From Umbelopsis ramanniana AG (lineage: Eukaryota > Mucoromycota > Umbelopsidomycetes > Umbelopsidales > Umbelopsidaceae): a DNA stretch of 64,000 nucleotides. Positions 48,151 to 60,093 of this stretch are shown piece by piece. The notes under the pieces were generated by a model. It worked only from the letters and a program-made list of their open reading frames with translations, searched no databases and had not been told where the DNA came from. The stretch lies in the NCBI RefSeq assembly GCF_025399195.1, contig NW_026252107.1, positions 248,001-312,000 of the forward strand. Reading direction: 5' to 3'. How positions within the stretch are numbered: position 1 is the first letter of the stretch; every line of letters begins with the position of its first letter. A program made the translations under genes and the position numbers.

Positions 48151-49308
48151 ATGAACCCCTTGCAAACATTCACATCAACGCCGCGAACCTTCGCCTATGA
48201 TCAGTTGATTGACATAAAGGTAAGTAGCAGTAATCTATTCTTGCCATGTTGAACGCGGGGCATGGGGGCTGATTTCTCGAATCTCTTTTAGGGTAGACAA
48301 ATAGATATCCGAAGTCTGGCCACTCAGTATTACTTGGTTGTTATCTCGTTAAAGAGCGTACAATGCCCTGTATGCCCGGTATTACTCCAACTCATAAATA
48401 TGTGTAGCGGAAAAGATGGCAAAGACGAGTTAATCGATCCGTTCACGTCGGAAATCATGCGAATTAATCCTGAAGACAAGGAAGTAAGTTATCCTTATTT
48501 TATTCCATTGGCAACTAAAGCTTTAATCTGACATATTATAAAGATATATAGAATTCTGTTACAAAAAGATGCTTATTATATTGTAATTTGTCCGGGCCCT
48601 TCAGATGCACTGAGCGAGATTGCAAGGCAGTCTGAATTTGAGCAATACCCATTTATTGCTGATGACGAGGATCTATCCATTGCCAAGACGTTAAAATTGA
48701 ACATGTCTAATAGCGAAATGTGGCCGAGCATTATTCATGTTATTCCAGAATCTTTATCTATGCTTCCATTATCAATCGGCCGCGGTCCAGGCAACTATGG
48801 CATAATGGCACTACTGAAAGGGATCATGAACGAACGAGCAAAGTGGGAACGTAAAGCCTTTCAAGCTATGAAAGATGCCTCAACTCAAGTTGATAGAACC
48901 CGTAGGAAGATGAAAAAGTGGCAAGATGTTATGGTTATTCGGCAAATTAGCAATGACAATAAGTTACCATCGGAAATCTTGTATGCCATAATAGCGTTTC
49001 TCCCAGATATCCGAGACGTAATCAAGATGCGAGAGGTCTCCTTATTGTTCAATATCACAGCATGCGAAGTAGTCATATCAAAGTTGCGACATCATACCAG
49101 GATTTTGATGGCTTCAGTTCCTCCAAGCGAAGAAATCGAGCTTGTTCTGCAAGAGTCCCTCCGGCAGTGGAGGAAGCCGACACCCATTTTACGCGGCGCC
49201 GATTTTCCAGGGCTTGGCCAGCTAAGAGACGAAGTAAAATCGGCGGAACGATCGTCATTACTAGTGAATCAGTGGATAAAGAGCGCACGGCCGACACTCA
49301 CTATCTGA
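48151..49308 (+). CDS. Redoxin-like domain fused to an F-box-like domain
   Basis: Exons 48151-48219, 48292-48483 and 48544-49308 close in phase to 341 residues. The first 190 residues have the course of a thioredoxin/peroxiredoxin fold: YYLVVISLKSVQCPVCPVLL (CPVCP where redoxins keep their active cysteines), AYYIVICPGPSDALSEIA, YPFIADDEDLSIAKTL and WPSIIHVIPESL. A linker helix (KWERKAFQAMKDAS) leads to an F-box-like stretch, NKLPSEILYAIIAFLPDIRD with MREVSLLFN. F-box proteins bind Skp1 and bring substrates to SCF ubiquitin ligases. The combination is unusual, and the function is inference only. Confidence 0.78.
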
Positions 49309-49525
49309 TGTTCCAACAGTGAAATTTATTTATGGAAATGAAAGTGATATGGAAGGTCACAAAGCAAGGTATCGTGAAGAACTCAGGTTGGGATTATGTA
49401 TTTGACTGGATCAATGCATCTTCTGGTTACGAGGGTTCAGCTTTGCGGTGTCACTATCATCCATACTATTACGAAAAGAAATGTCAGAAGTGTTCTTATA
49501 TTGCTAGTGATGTCCAAAAAAACAC

Positions 49526-51665
49526 TTACTCATCGTCTTGATCGTCTTCATCAAGTAATCCGCTTTGTTCTCCTCCACGGATTAATTCTCGACGCGGAGG
49601 CTCTTTTGGTTGACTACTGCTTGCACCAACACTCACAAGCTTTACGCGATTACCACCTTCGTCATCGCTTTCTTCGTCTCCTAGCTCAAATATGGCAGCT
49701 TCGTCATCCATCATTCTACCATCTCCATTTCCTCTACCTTTCATTCCATCATACCCGAGGCCTTCAGCTCGACGTAAATTATTTTCAAGGTCCATAGCCT
49801 CATCTTCGTCTTGACTCAATTGTTCCAATCCGTATCGCGCATTGTTATCAGTTGGTCGCCACAAGATAACAATGACGAGGAACACAATAAAGTACAAAAT
49901 GTTTAGCCAGCCGTCCAACATGAACCATCGGCGCTTCCAGTTTTTGGCTGGCCAATCCGGAGACAAACGTGTTCCGAAGTTGAGGATGTTGAGGACAAAG
50001 ACAACGACCACCATACAGACAGAGAATATCAATAGTCGATAAAGGCGCTTGTACATTTGCGCTTTCACATGCTGCTTTCGAATATCTATAAAAATAAAAA
50101 GCCAATATTAGCGACAGTGTGTTTGACATTTCACTATGTCCTCAAGACGTTTTCATACCTAAGATAACCAACGTCCTATTGATTGAGTTAAGCGTCCAAA
50201 TGTAGAATGCTGTCATTGTGGTTGCCAAAGGGAAAATAACAAGGAAGACAATGAAGAATCCATGGTCTTCGGGTTGCATCAGCATAGTTCCAATGACGTA
50301 CAAGACGCCGAAGAAGAAGTGTGTAGCTGCAAGGATGACACATTTTTTCATGGTAGAACCAAGTGATGGTCTGTAATAAACACAAAATTAGAGTGTATTA
50401 CTACTATCACCAATGGCTTGAAGGTAACAACTTACTTGACCACACCATATCCCATACATACGATTAGTAGCATAAAGAAGGAGATACTATTACGTGCAGC
50501 ATTCAGAAGCGCAACAAGAATGAGAAGTCCCCATGCTACCGTAAGGATGAATTAATTAAATGAACCACCAAAAATCTCTATGGTCAATCACCTTACATGT
50601 TTTTCCGGTCTGATTATACGATTCCCAATATCCCCAATTGAATGCCATCTCTACTGCAAGGAAGAAAATGACACCTGATATGTAGTTCTAGGACAGAAAT
50701 GTCAAACCAAGTGGTACATTACAGCACAGATCATTAATCTTCAACTAACCTGCACTGGAAGAATATCTCCCCAGTATCGGAAAGTCTGGACTGCCCAGTA
50801 TAATCCAATAATCAAGTATATTATCGAGAAGACGCCATAAAACTTGAAGTAAAGTCAAAATGTTAGGATGAAACCGCATCTCCCATTATCTTGATGATAA
50901 ACTTACTATCAGCTTGGGATAATCAACAGCCGGCAGTTCGCCATATGGAAATCTCCATTCCACCCATGCTCCAAAACTTCCATAGGTACCGCTGGCATTC
51001 TCGACAGGGACGATAGCTAGGCAATAATAGCCAGTTTTTGAGATAGAGTATATGGCGCCGTCGCTTTCGTTAACCTTCAGTGAAACAGCTTGATTTAAAA
51101 TAGTGGTGGTATTTCTCTCGTTCTCTGGAACATTGATGATGAAGGCACCGAGGTCCGATGATGGACATAAGTGGTCGGCGATCGCTGAACTATCGCAAAT
51201 GTATCTCAGCTGGATATGAATGTTAGCCTCTGACACTGTCAGAAAATGAAATTCCACATATATACTTACTTCTCCAGTAGAGTTATCGACAACGCCGATC
51301 TTATCAAAATCGCTCCATTCATATATCAGAAGGGCTACATCGCCTTCTGACTGATCTTCGAAACCGACTGTATAAGAACAAAATCGCGTACATATTACTA
51401 TATCTGTGTGACTTGGGCGATACGATAGTAATGTTGAGCTCTTACCTCTAATATATGGATCGGTACCTCCCGGAATGGCGCTTCTGCTCCACATACCTGA
51501 GCATGAGGTGGCACTTTCGTCGCTACTTGAGCTCTAGGGTAATGAGGCAGCTATGAGGGGGAGTAACACGAAGGAGTATTATTCTACTTTACTTACCAAA
51601 TATACGTCAGCACCACTGACCACCAGAGCTAGGGATCCTAAAGCTAATAGAATCCTGGACAGCAT
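49526..51665 (-). CDS. GOST/LUSTR family seven-span protein (TMEM87/GPR107/Ptm1-like)
   Basis: A multi-exon gene from ATG 51665 to TAA 49526. Exon 1 codes a signal peptide (MLSRILLALGSLALVVSGAD). The luminal domain follows (GDVALLIYEWSDFDKIGV, LRYICDSSAIADHLCPSS, TGYYCLAIVPVENASGTYGS, WVEWRFPYGELPAVDYPKL), then seven spans including FYGVFSIIYLIIGLYWAVQT, NYISGVIFFLAVEMAFNW, VCMGYGVVKPSLG and VILAATHFFFGVLYVIG. LWRPTDNNARYGLEQL marks the start of an acidic cytosolic tail. This fits the family that works in Golgi-endosome traffic. The tail has Glu/Asp runs. Introns in the middle are bounded by normal signals, but I did not fix all edges. Confidence 0.87.
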
Positions 51666-51828
51666 TTTGTAGTAAAATGACGATTATGCCAAGCAGTCGT
51701 TTCAAGCACTTGGTCGGAAACATTGAGATTCACGGGCCCGACGGGCATTTAAATTATTCTGTGACATTTACGCTTGGAGCTTTTCCACTGGATCTGTCAA
51801 CAACCCACAGCCTGAACATTATAACCTT
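51666..51828. promoter_or_regulatory. Bidirectional promoter region
   Basis: 163 bp separate the divergent ATGs of the GOST-family gene and IMP2. No TATA box is obvious. Confidence 0.5.
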
Positions 51829-52642
51829 ATGACTTCTCGGCTTTGGTCAAATCCAAATGCTCGAGCGGCTATAAAAACATTGACATGGTTTCCATTGCTT
51901 TTCTTCTTTCTGGAAAATGGGTATTCAACTGCCACCGTCCAAGGACGTTCAATGCAGGTGATTTGAATAGTTGGCTGTTTTGCCATTAACAGTCCCTTGG
52001 TCTATATTATGTGCCTTGCTAGCTAACACACGAGAAATAGCCCACGTTCAATCCAGATTCAAATAAGCTTTCGCCAGATATTGTTTTATTGAGCCATTGG
52101 GGTGCTATTGGACACAAGTTCCAGCGTGGGGAAGTTGTTGCCATGACGTACGTTTTTCATTCACTTAGTAGTTTGCCGGACTTGATTCATGTCTGTCTAA
52201 CACTATTGAGACATCAGCTCACCACACGACCCAGATCTGACAATAACGAAGCGAATTATTGCCCTGGAAGGCGATAGTGTACGACCGCTGCCACAGAGCG
52301 ATCAGAAGTCAGGTACGTCAGGGGCTAGGACATGTATGCAACTGCTTCTGTCTGAATGACAATAATTTTTCACTAGTTGTTTATGTGCCAAAAGGCCATT
52401 GTTGGGTGGAAGGAGATGAGCGATTTCATTCTCGGGACAGTAATGCTTTCGGAACAGTAAGTCGCGTTGGACAGTCGACCACATTCCGGTAACTCACTAA
52501 TGGTGTATCATAGGTGCCAATGGGTTTAATCAACTCCAAAGTCGTATATATATTATGGCCGCTTTCGAGATTTGGCAAAGTGGAAGTAAAACCAAACGCG
52601 GAGCGTGTTTCGGTTGGCTCAGTAGACCCAATGCGACTTTGA
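51829..52642 (+). CDS. IMP2: Mitochondrial inner membrane protease subunit 2
   Basis: Five exons (51829-51957, 52041-52147, 52218-52312, 52377-52456, 52514-52642) give 179 residues. IMP2 belongs to the signal-peptidase S26 family and removes sorting signals from proteins of the intermembrane space. Seen are one N-terminal span ([14 protein letters not shown]), the catalytic Ser in [34 protein letters not shown], the catalytic Lys region [14 protein letters not shown], and [20 protein letters not shown] with [16 protein letters not shown]. Exon edges fall inside conserved motifs, and each junction restores them. Length is normal. Confidence 0.95.
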
Positions 52643-52689
52643 TTTAAAAAAACTTACAATTTATAGAGCCAGGCAAGATAATATTTTTT

Positions 52690-52697
52690 TGTACATA
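52690..52697 (+). promoter_or_regulatory. Puf3-type element in the IMP2 3' UTR
   Basis: TGTACATA, a match to UGUANAUA, lies 48 bases after the IMP2 stop. In yeast, Puf3 binds this element in mRNAs for mitochondrial proteins. One 8-base match can be chance. Confidence 0.35.
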
Positions 52698-52878
52698 AAA
52701 AACATATCACTGAAAAGCGTGTAGATTTCTCGTTATTTCAAAAGATTTACGTCCCAAATCATGATTGGTTCGTGGTGAGCCCATTGGGCTGGTTTATTAT
52801 GTACACGGTTTGCCCATTTGTACACAGATTGGTACCTGTGCAAAATATCGCTTGTTTTGTTTCTACTTCTACAACATA

Positions 52879-53809
52879 TCAACCCAACTCCACATCAACC
52901 TCAGTCTCTATAATTTCCAGTCTGTCCATTATACGTAGTGACGAAGCTTGACTGTTTGTTGTTGTCAGGGAATTCAAGGCGTTAGGTAGACTATATGGTG
53001 TGAAGTATCGTGAACCACCTCTCATTTTGAGCCGCCAACTTCCTTCGTTGGTGCTTGATAACTAATTCATTTGGAAACTTTAATTAGAGTCGTTGTAGGA
53101 ACACCTTTTGAATAGATGCTAACTTACCCTGAGACCTTTTCTAGCGCCGGTGAAGCTTCTTGACAGAGATATATCGTCAATACAGGAATATGCTTTGAAA
53201 CCACCAGTCTGAATTGACGATTAAAATGAAAATCCTGCTAAAAGCTTTGAAATGTCAAAGGCAACTTACTGGCTAAAGTCCTTTCCCTCAACTGGGTCCC
53301 ACTTTTCCGTTGCTGTTGAGCTGCCAATCTGTGTATACTGATGTAACGACCCATCCATCCTTCGTTTAATGATTTCTGCGACTGATACGGTTTTACTGAC
53401 AGCTTTTCCACTGCCAACTACAACAATAGTCCCATTTTTCTAGTCCCGTTACGACTTAGTCACAATTTCACTTGCGAAACAACGAAATGCGCGAGACTTA
53501 CCTCTAATAATTCTAGACCGACCGTTACATATCGATTTATTTTGCCTGATGTGCTGATGATGATTTCATTATCAGCATGTTGAAGTAATCCATAATTTTG
53601 ATCCTCTTCTGCTATTGACCTCGGCTGTCTACGAAAATTCTCCACTGAATGGAAATATACAGCAGTAAGAAACCCTTCTTTTCTCAATGAGATATTGTTA
53701 TTGATTACTCACTCTTTACTGAAGTTCGTCTGGTTTTGTTGGGTTGCCGACTATGATCTGCGGAATATCGAGCAGTATTTAGTAAGCGTTTAAAGCGATG
53801 TATTTGCAT
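52879..53809 (-). CDS. Alba-domain protein, Rpp25/Pop6-like
   Basis: A gene of several short exons from ATG 53809 (MQIHRFKRLLNTARYS) to TGA 52879. The second exon restores an Alba domain: LQHADNEIIISTSGKINRYV with TVGLELLE, then GTIVVVGSGKAVSKTVSVAE with IIKRRM and LHQYTQIG. That is the pattern of the Rpp25/Mdp2 branch, RNA-binding subunits of RNase P and RNase MRP (tRNA and rRNA processing in the nucleus). The tail has GGFKAYSCIDDISLS and an acidic end (EIIETEVDVELG). Not every small exon edge is certain. Confidence 0.75.
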
Positions 53810-53950
53810 TAAGAGCACAGCACAATAGCAGAAGTTTCAGTTGTCTATGTTATAGGTATCATATCCATGGCTGGGGTTTTCACGCGCATATATCGCTTGC
53901 ATCAGCAACATGCTCAAGTTTTGTGGGCTCAGTTCCTCGATGTATAGACA

Positions 53951-54461
53951 ATGCGAGTCTATACAGCAGATAATGGGCCGAGCAATCAGCAAGATGAATG
54001 CCCTTTTGATATTGCTCTTACGAATCCACCGAAAGATGCCAATTTCTTTGGTATCGTGGCTCAGGTAAAAAGCAGAAGAAAATGTTGTGTTGTGCCTTTG
54101 CCGGTCGTTCACATAGCTCGGGAATGGCGGCCAATTGAATCACAAACACATATACCCAGTAGAGCATCGTTTCCGAGCTTCAAACCTGAATAACGTTTCG
54201 ATCTATGTCCGGCCTTACAACCATAGTTCTAAATCTAAGAACCAGGCCGAATTTTCGAACAATGAGCGGTTGCTGATGCGCGTAGCGATCTGCTTGTAAG
54301 TAACTCACCAGCCAGTTCAAACCTTTTACACGAATCATCATGTCTCCACATTTGTGCATTGAACAGAAAAAAAAGCTGATTCTCACCTTTTTAGTAACTG
54401 TCCAACTGTAGATAAGATGCGGTCGGCTGGATCTGCAAACGGTAGAAGAAAAAATCCTTGA
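53951..54461 (+). CDS. Small protein of unknown function (3 exons)
   Basis: Exons 53951-54064, 54117-54295 and 54395-54461 join in phase to 119 residues. The translation looks like folded protein: MRVYTADNGPSNQQDECPFD, PPKDANFFGIVAQLG, HIYPVEHRFRASNLNNVSIY, SNNERLLMRVAICLF, and a basic end SANGRRKNP. The first intron is short (52 bp). I do not recognise a family. It is divergent from the Alba gene, with ATGs 141 bp apart. Confidence 0.5.
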
Positions 54462-55335
54462 GGACTTGGAAAATTTTCGGAAAGAGTATACTCTGCGGGG
54501 ACCGATATTGTTGTTTTCCGTAAAACTTCGCGTTGTCTGATGAACTATTATGCTTTGTCTTCGTGAAAAAAAACTGAGTTTTTATTTTTATCTGCACACC
54601 GAGTTGAGATGTGAAATCTCGTTTCGAGAGAAATGATATTTGATATTATGGCACTGGAGACTATTCCTTAGCATCAAAGAGATCGTCGGTGTTTGAATTT
54701 AGACTGGGCTAAAATTGAAAACTTGCTTTTTGAAAGGAGCTCATATGGTATTTGACAAAGAGACTTCGATATTACTCTTGAACAGCTGGCAAAAGCGGCA
54801 ACTAGCGACGAAAAATTCATAGATATATAACCAGAACCGAAGATAATGTATTTTGGTGTTGTCTTCTCCCAAAATATGTTAGAAGCTGACCTGATTTTAT
54901 CTTGCTTGCATACCGACTACCTTCACTTGGTACACACATGTATTATTCTATGCCTTATTGCAACCAATATTCTCGTTGTCGCAAAAAATAATGTATAAAA
55001 ATAAAGTCAGTTGTGTTTATAAGAGTGTACTTACTGCTATAGCGAATTGTCTGAATAATTAGAAATTTATGGTGCCGGATTACTTTATATTCAATATACT
55101 CAAGTACATCTTCCATGTACTTGTATTACATCGAGATTCGGTTGAAGTACGCAATCTGTTGTTTTGAAATTCTGTACTGGTTTTGAGCTAGAGAGTTTTT
55201 TTATTTAAGATTGCATTTTTATGTATTATCAGCATTAGGTACTGTGTTGTAACTATGAACTTATAATATTTTTAAGCAAAGTTTGGAACACTTTTTATGT
55301 AACGTTTTGAAATCAAGGATATGAAAAAAAGTGTC
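54462..55335. other. Convergent AT-rich gap
   Basis: About 870 bp of AT-rich DNA between two 3' ends. No frame, RNA gene or repeat could be supported. Confidence 0.45.
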
Positions 55336-56111
55336 CTACGCGAGCATTGCGACAAAGGTTCCAAGAAGCAACATCAAGGTCGATGCAGTACCAGCTGAGA
55401 CGCTTACGCCAGCACTGTGGGCTACAGTAGATGATGGTTGTGCTGCTGAAGAGGAGCTAGTGGCATTGACCAGGTCAATATGAGGAGCAGGATATCCCAA
55501 GTACTGGTTCCATGAAGAAGTGTTTGCGATGCCTCCCCAGGTTGAAGTTCCATTTACGCTGTTAACAGGACAATTAGCACATAGGCTTAACCGCTTAAAT
55601 AGCATATTTCAAAATTTTACCATGTCTGAACCACTGGAAACCAGAGAGTATTTGTGTTATTGTATCCAGTGGAAGGCAGTTGAATCTGAAGACCAAATTC
55701 TTGAAATTGATCATTGGGAAGAAGACCATTGGACCAAGAGATGTTTGATACCGTTTGATTGATTTGCTGTCCTTCTATGGTAATGGGAGTGGTCAGATTG
55801 ACATACTGAATGGTAAGGTTCCAGTTAGCGATGACCTCTGGCTTGATAGAGTAGACATTGTCCGGAACAGAAACAGAGATGGCAGTGGTAGCAGAGCCAC
55901 TGCAGCCATGAGGAACGCGAAGCCCAGTATAAAGGTAACTTCCAGGCTATTTTGAAGAATTTTATTATACTGCTAACAGCAACAGATTGCATTCAGTGTT
56001 AGAATGGGAACGTACCTGGCCAGTTGCTATGGTGAATGTAACATGAGCAGAAGCTTGAAGTACCATTGACAAAAGGCATAGACCTGCAAATAGGCTAGTG
56101 ATGGTTCTCAT
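55336..56111 (-). CDS. YcnI-like (DUF1775) secreted protein, GPI-anchor-like C-terminus
   Basis: Exons 56111-56016, 55946-55621 and 55585-55336 give 223 residues. A signal peptide ends QASA, leaving His as the first mature residue (HVTFTIATG). The DUF1775 pattern follows: GSYLYTGLRVPHGCSGSATT, ISVSVPDNVYSIKPEV, NISWSNGLLPNDQFQEFGLQ, a split FPVVQTCLCANCP, and WGGIANTSSWN. In bacterial YcnI the mature N-terminal His takes part in copper binding, so a copper role is possible (inference). The C-terminus has a Ser/Ala-rich stalk and a hydrophobic end (TLMLLLGTFVAMLA) like a GPI signal. Confidence 0.78.
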
Positions 56112-56405
56112 TGTTGGAAAATAAATGTAAAGAGGATGGTTGACTAGGCTTTGTAGTAAGCGACGCTTTATATGCTTGTTCTCAACAAATGTTACCATGA
56201 TCCACCGCAAAAATGGCTCAAATAACAGTCCAAAGAGAGGTGCGGGACAATACTTTTATGAAAATCGCAATCTATTGGCTACCGAAAGTGTTCCAAGATT
56301 TCTATATTGGAAGGTGGCAGACCATTGTGTTCCCTGACACCGGTAGCGGTGTCGGTCAATTGAGAACTACAGGTTCCAGTTATTCAAAATCAATTTGATG
56401 TATGT

Positions 56406-58072
56406 TTACATGCTGGTTTTCAGGTCTTCAGTGCTAAGGACTGCAAGCATATCCTCAACGCGTCCGAATTTTTCCCTGGGCTTGCCAAACTTTTGTCCCG
56501 CTTCAAACTCCATCTTTTCAATCAGTTTCCAGTCAACGTAACTGATTGGTCGGATCTTGTTATCCTTGAAAAGCTGAAGTAAGCCTTGTGAGCCAGTTTT
56601 TTGTCCAATTCCATCCACTTCATTTAAAAAAGGCTTTCCCGCCACAAAGTCAGCTGCCAAAGTATCGGCTGTTTCGTATGCATCGTTCATTGTCGTTGCG
56701 ATTACGCCTGTCGGGCCGCGTTTCAACCACCCAGCAGTGTATAAGCCTGGTACCTGATATGATAAGCCTGGTGAGCCCAAAGATACAATTTTTCAACATA
56801 AATAGTGCGGCACCTACTTCATTCTGTCCATTAAGTACCTTTCCATACTTATTAGGAACCCGACCACTTGATTCGTCGAAAGGAATGCCTTCCATAGCAA
56901 TACTTTTATAACCAATGCTTCGTAAGATGAGGCCACACTCTTGAGTGACAAATTGACCAGTCCCAATTGCTCGCCTAGATTCAGTTGGGCCATCTAATCT
57001 ATTAAGCTCGTACTCAATGGCCTTTACATTATTATTGGTGCTGTCAGGTATTATTCTGGACGGGCTACGCAAGAAATCAAGCGTCCAAGATTTGTCGCCA
57101 GATAGTATATTAGGAGAGCCAATTTCCTTCTCCAATATGCTCATCAATCGCTTCAGAGGTCGAGATTTATTCAGATATTCCGCACCATTCGCAAGCTCGC
57201 TTTGTAGTAGTTGGACATCTGTATTGAACCGTACACCTGGCAGCTTCATCTGCTCTCGTAATTCTTTTGCTGTAAATGCAGCCTAGCGCAGTTATAAGGT
57301 TAGTATAATAATAATAAAAACATTGCTATCCAAATTTAAAGATGCATACCTGAAGTGGACCTCTTCTACCTACGACGTGCACATGCTTGATACGACTCTT
57401 GCTCAGTGCGTCCAGAGCGTAGTCAGTAACGTCTGTCTTGCGCAATACGTCTATGGGACTAAGGAGCATTCTGGCAATGTCCAAGGCAACGTTCCCTTGA
57501 CCAACTATGACGGCAGTATCGGTGCTGTCGAGATCAGGCATCAATTCACGATGATGAGGAAGACCATTGTACCAGCCAACAAAGGATCTTGCCGAGTATA
57601 CATTTGGCAAATCTTCTCCCGGGATATTGAGCCGCCTGTCTTCACTAGCTCCATATGAGAAAACAATGGCGTCGTAGTTTGACTTGAGAGCAGATAGAGG
57701 GAGGTCTTTGCCACCAACGTGGACGTTTCCGAGGAACGTGAATCGGTCATCTGTTGCGACTTCATCAAATTTATTCATGACGTTCTGAATGATAGAATTG
57801 TTGTTAATAAATCGCGGCTAGCGAGCTCGTACTTTTGTTTATCGCAATTTTTTTTGTACCTTTACTTCTGGGTGATCAGGAGCGACACCAAACCGAACCA
57901 AACCGTGAGGTACTGGCAGGCTCTCGAACATGTCGATTTTGACGTCGGGAATGTCTTTAAGGACACGATGAGCAGTATAAAAACCTGCAGGACCGCTACC
58001 AATTACTGCCACCTGCAGTGGCCTGCCGCGGATTGCAGTCGAAAATGCTCTCATAGCACTGCTATTGAGCAT
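56406..58072 (-). CDS. ARH1: Mitochondrial NADPH:adrenodoxin/ferredoxin reductase
   Basis: Exons 58072-57860, 57784-57350, 57282-56818 and 56753-56406 give 486 residues, the family length. FDXR/Arh1 passes electrons from NADPH to mitochondrial ferredoxin for iron-sulfur cluster and haem A synthesis. Motifs: FAD site [39 protein letters not shown] site [49 protein letters not shown], and [20 protein letters not shown]. The N-terminus ([18 protein letters not shown]) fits a mitochondrial presequence. The end is slightly long and ends [10 protein letters not shown]. Confidence 0.95.
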
Positions 58073-58473
58073 TATTGTATGAATTGTTGTTTGTAAAGAG
58101 ATTCAAGGTCCCGTCGGATAAAATTGGCCGGACCCAAACTCGTTGCCGTGCTGAAAATGCTAAAAAATTTGTTATGCCAGGGTGCTAGGCTCCGTTAATG
58201 AGTCAGAACATCTCGTATGAACTACCGACCTTCTCAACCGTAATTCAGTTATGAGTATAGGATTGTATTACCGTATATACGTCAAGAAGACATCATGAAC
58301 TTTGGTTCTGGTCAAACAGAACTCTTGTCAGCTTTATTGTCTGATGATTTTCCATAGACATTTTATGTATGCCAAATGGAGATGAAAAAATGCCAGCGTC
58401 TATGATTTTTATGATGAAAGTATGCAAACACCTCTGTTACCTCTGCATGAGTTCGTTAATGCTATAATTTAGG

Positions 58474-60093
58474 CTATGCCGCTTCGACCATTTGCCTTTC
58501 CATTTCTGGCTTTACAGCACCGGGATCGACTTTCGCTCCTCGCTTTCTGCGCGCAAGTGCCGATAAAGCATACCCAATGATGACCATTCCACCAAATAAT
58601 CCTCCGGCTAAAGCAATTGGAACGATGACTGACGACTTGGATGAGTATCCTGTATAATTTTGTACTGGGTTTGTATCATTGCCTTGATCGTTGCTCCCTG
58701 TATCGTTATTCGTCGAAAGCGTTTCGTAACCTGCTGGTGGCCAGGCAGTGTCTTTGGCAGGATCCAGGCAGTTAATTTTTATCCATTCAAATTCCATGGT
58801 GAATTTCCGATTGGGATCATTCCAGTCAATTCGACCTCCTGACCAACTATCTGTCCATGAGCTCCCAATTTGCGCTGCATCCCATATGGACAGTTGGATG
58901 TACGATGGTCTTGCAGGAAACCGGTAATTCTTTTCTGTTTCGTTGAAAGTTGACTCTCTTGTGACAGTTCTACGAACAACACCATCTACAACCCAACTGA
59001 GGGAAATGAGAAATAGTATATTAGCAAATTTTCTATGTGAAATAGAACCGACTGAAAAGCTTACTGTATGGCATCTGGCATCCACTGAATTTCATAAAGA
59101 TGATAGCCTGAGGCTAAGTCATTATTAAAATTTTCAGTGGTTGAATGCGTATAATCCAGTTGGCCATTCCAGTAATAATTTGTCTGAACTTGATTAACTT
59201 TGTCTGTCCACTCGTAGTCTATTTCATCGCCTTGCTCGTTCTTTGTCTGTCACAAATGTATGAATATATAGTTCAGAATAAATGATTTCTTCAATATTCA
59301 CTTACAATGAAGGAAGATACAACGCCGACGGATGAGGAACCGCTTTTGATACTTGCTGATACGTTTCCATAAAGCATCATTCTAATACTAAGAGTTGATA
59401 AAATAGTTGCGGGCTTGAAAGATGTATCGAGATTACCTACCTAGTTGAGGATACAGTTGCACCAAATCCTTGTCTTTTACCTTCCTGTAGCTTATTCTGA
59501 TCTAAATTCATCGACAACACCATATGCCCATTCTCAATCTTTGCATTGTCTGGTTCAAAGTCGCTAGTCCAGTATGCTGAATTGGGATTTCCATCCCATT
59601 TAGATTTCGCCACAAGCTTAGATGCATCCTGAAAATGATCTTCGATATTTACACAAAATGGTCCAGCTGGTAGACATGATGAAGTCGAATTGTAGGAGTT
59701 AGCCGAATCACAACCAGCTGAACATGCTTCTGCAAATTGAAAAGTTTATGTATTAAGATTATCGTCCACGGAATAACCTGTATAAAGAACTTATCGTACT
59801 TAAATCACTGGAGCACCATCTTTAGAGCATAGCCGAAATAGATACAGCATGAAGTAAGAATGTGTCATCCATATAGGGCAATATTGCTTTTCGCTAACCT
59901 ACCCTCCATTGCAACAAGGGGCTTCCTTGGGACATTTGGAGCCATAGTGGCCACACTGAGCCATAATACTCAAAGGAGAAATGGCGACGAGCGTTAAAAG
60001 GGATCTAAGCAGCTAGCAAAAGGTGCCAATATGTTAATATTAGCAAGAATGAGGTATTGTCGGCGTAGTAATCGCCTTGCTTACTTTTACCAT
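58474..60093 (-). CDS. CRH-type GH16 chitin-glucan transglycosylase with transmembrane tail
   Basis: A multi-exon gene from ATG 60093 (first exon codes only MVK) to TAG 58474. A signal region (LLRSLLTLVAISPLSIMA) is followed by a CBM18-like Cys cluster (QCGHYGSKCPKEAPCCNGG, ACSAGCDSANSYNSTSSC). The GH16 domain has FCVNIEDHFQDASKLVAKS, LYGNVSASIKSG, the catalytic GDEIDYEWT (ExDxE), YYWNGQLDYTHST and IQWMPDAIQWVVDGVVRRT. CRH/Utr2 enzymes link chitin to beta-glucan in the wall. Instead of a plain GPI signal there is a span (VIVPIALAGGLFGGMVIIGY) with ALARRKRGAK and a charged cytosolic tail, so it looks like a type I membrane protein. Confidence 0.85.
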
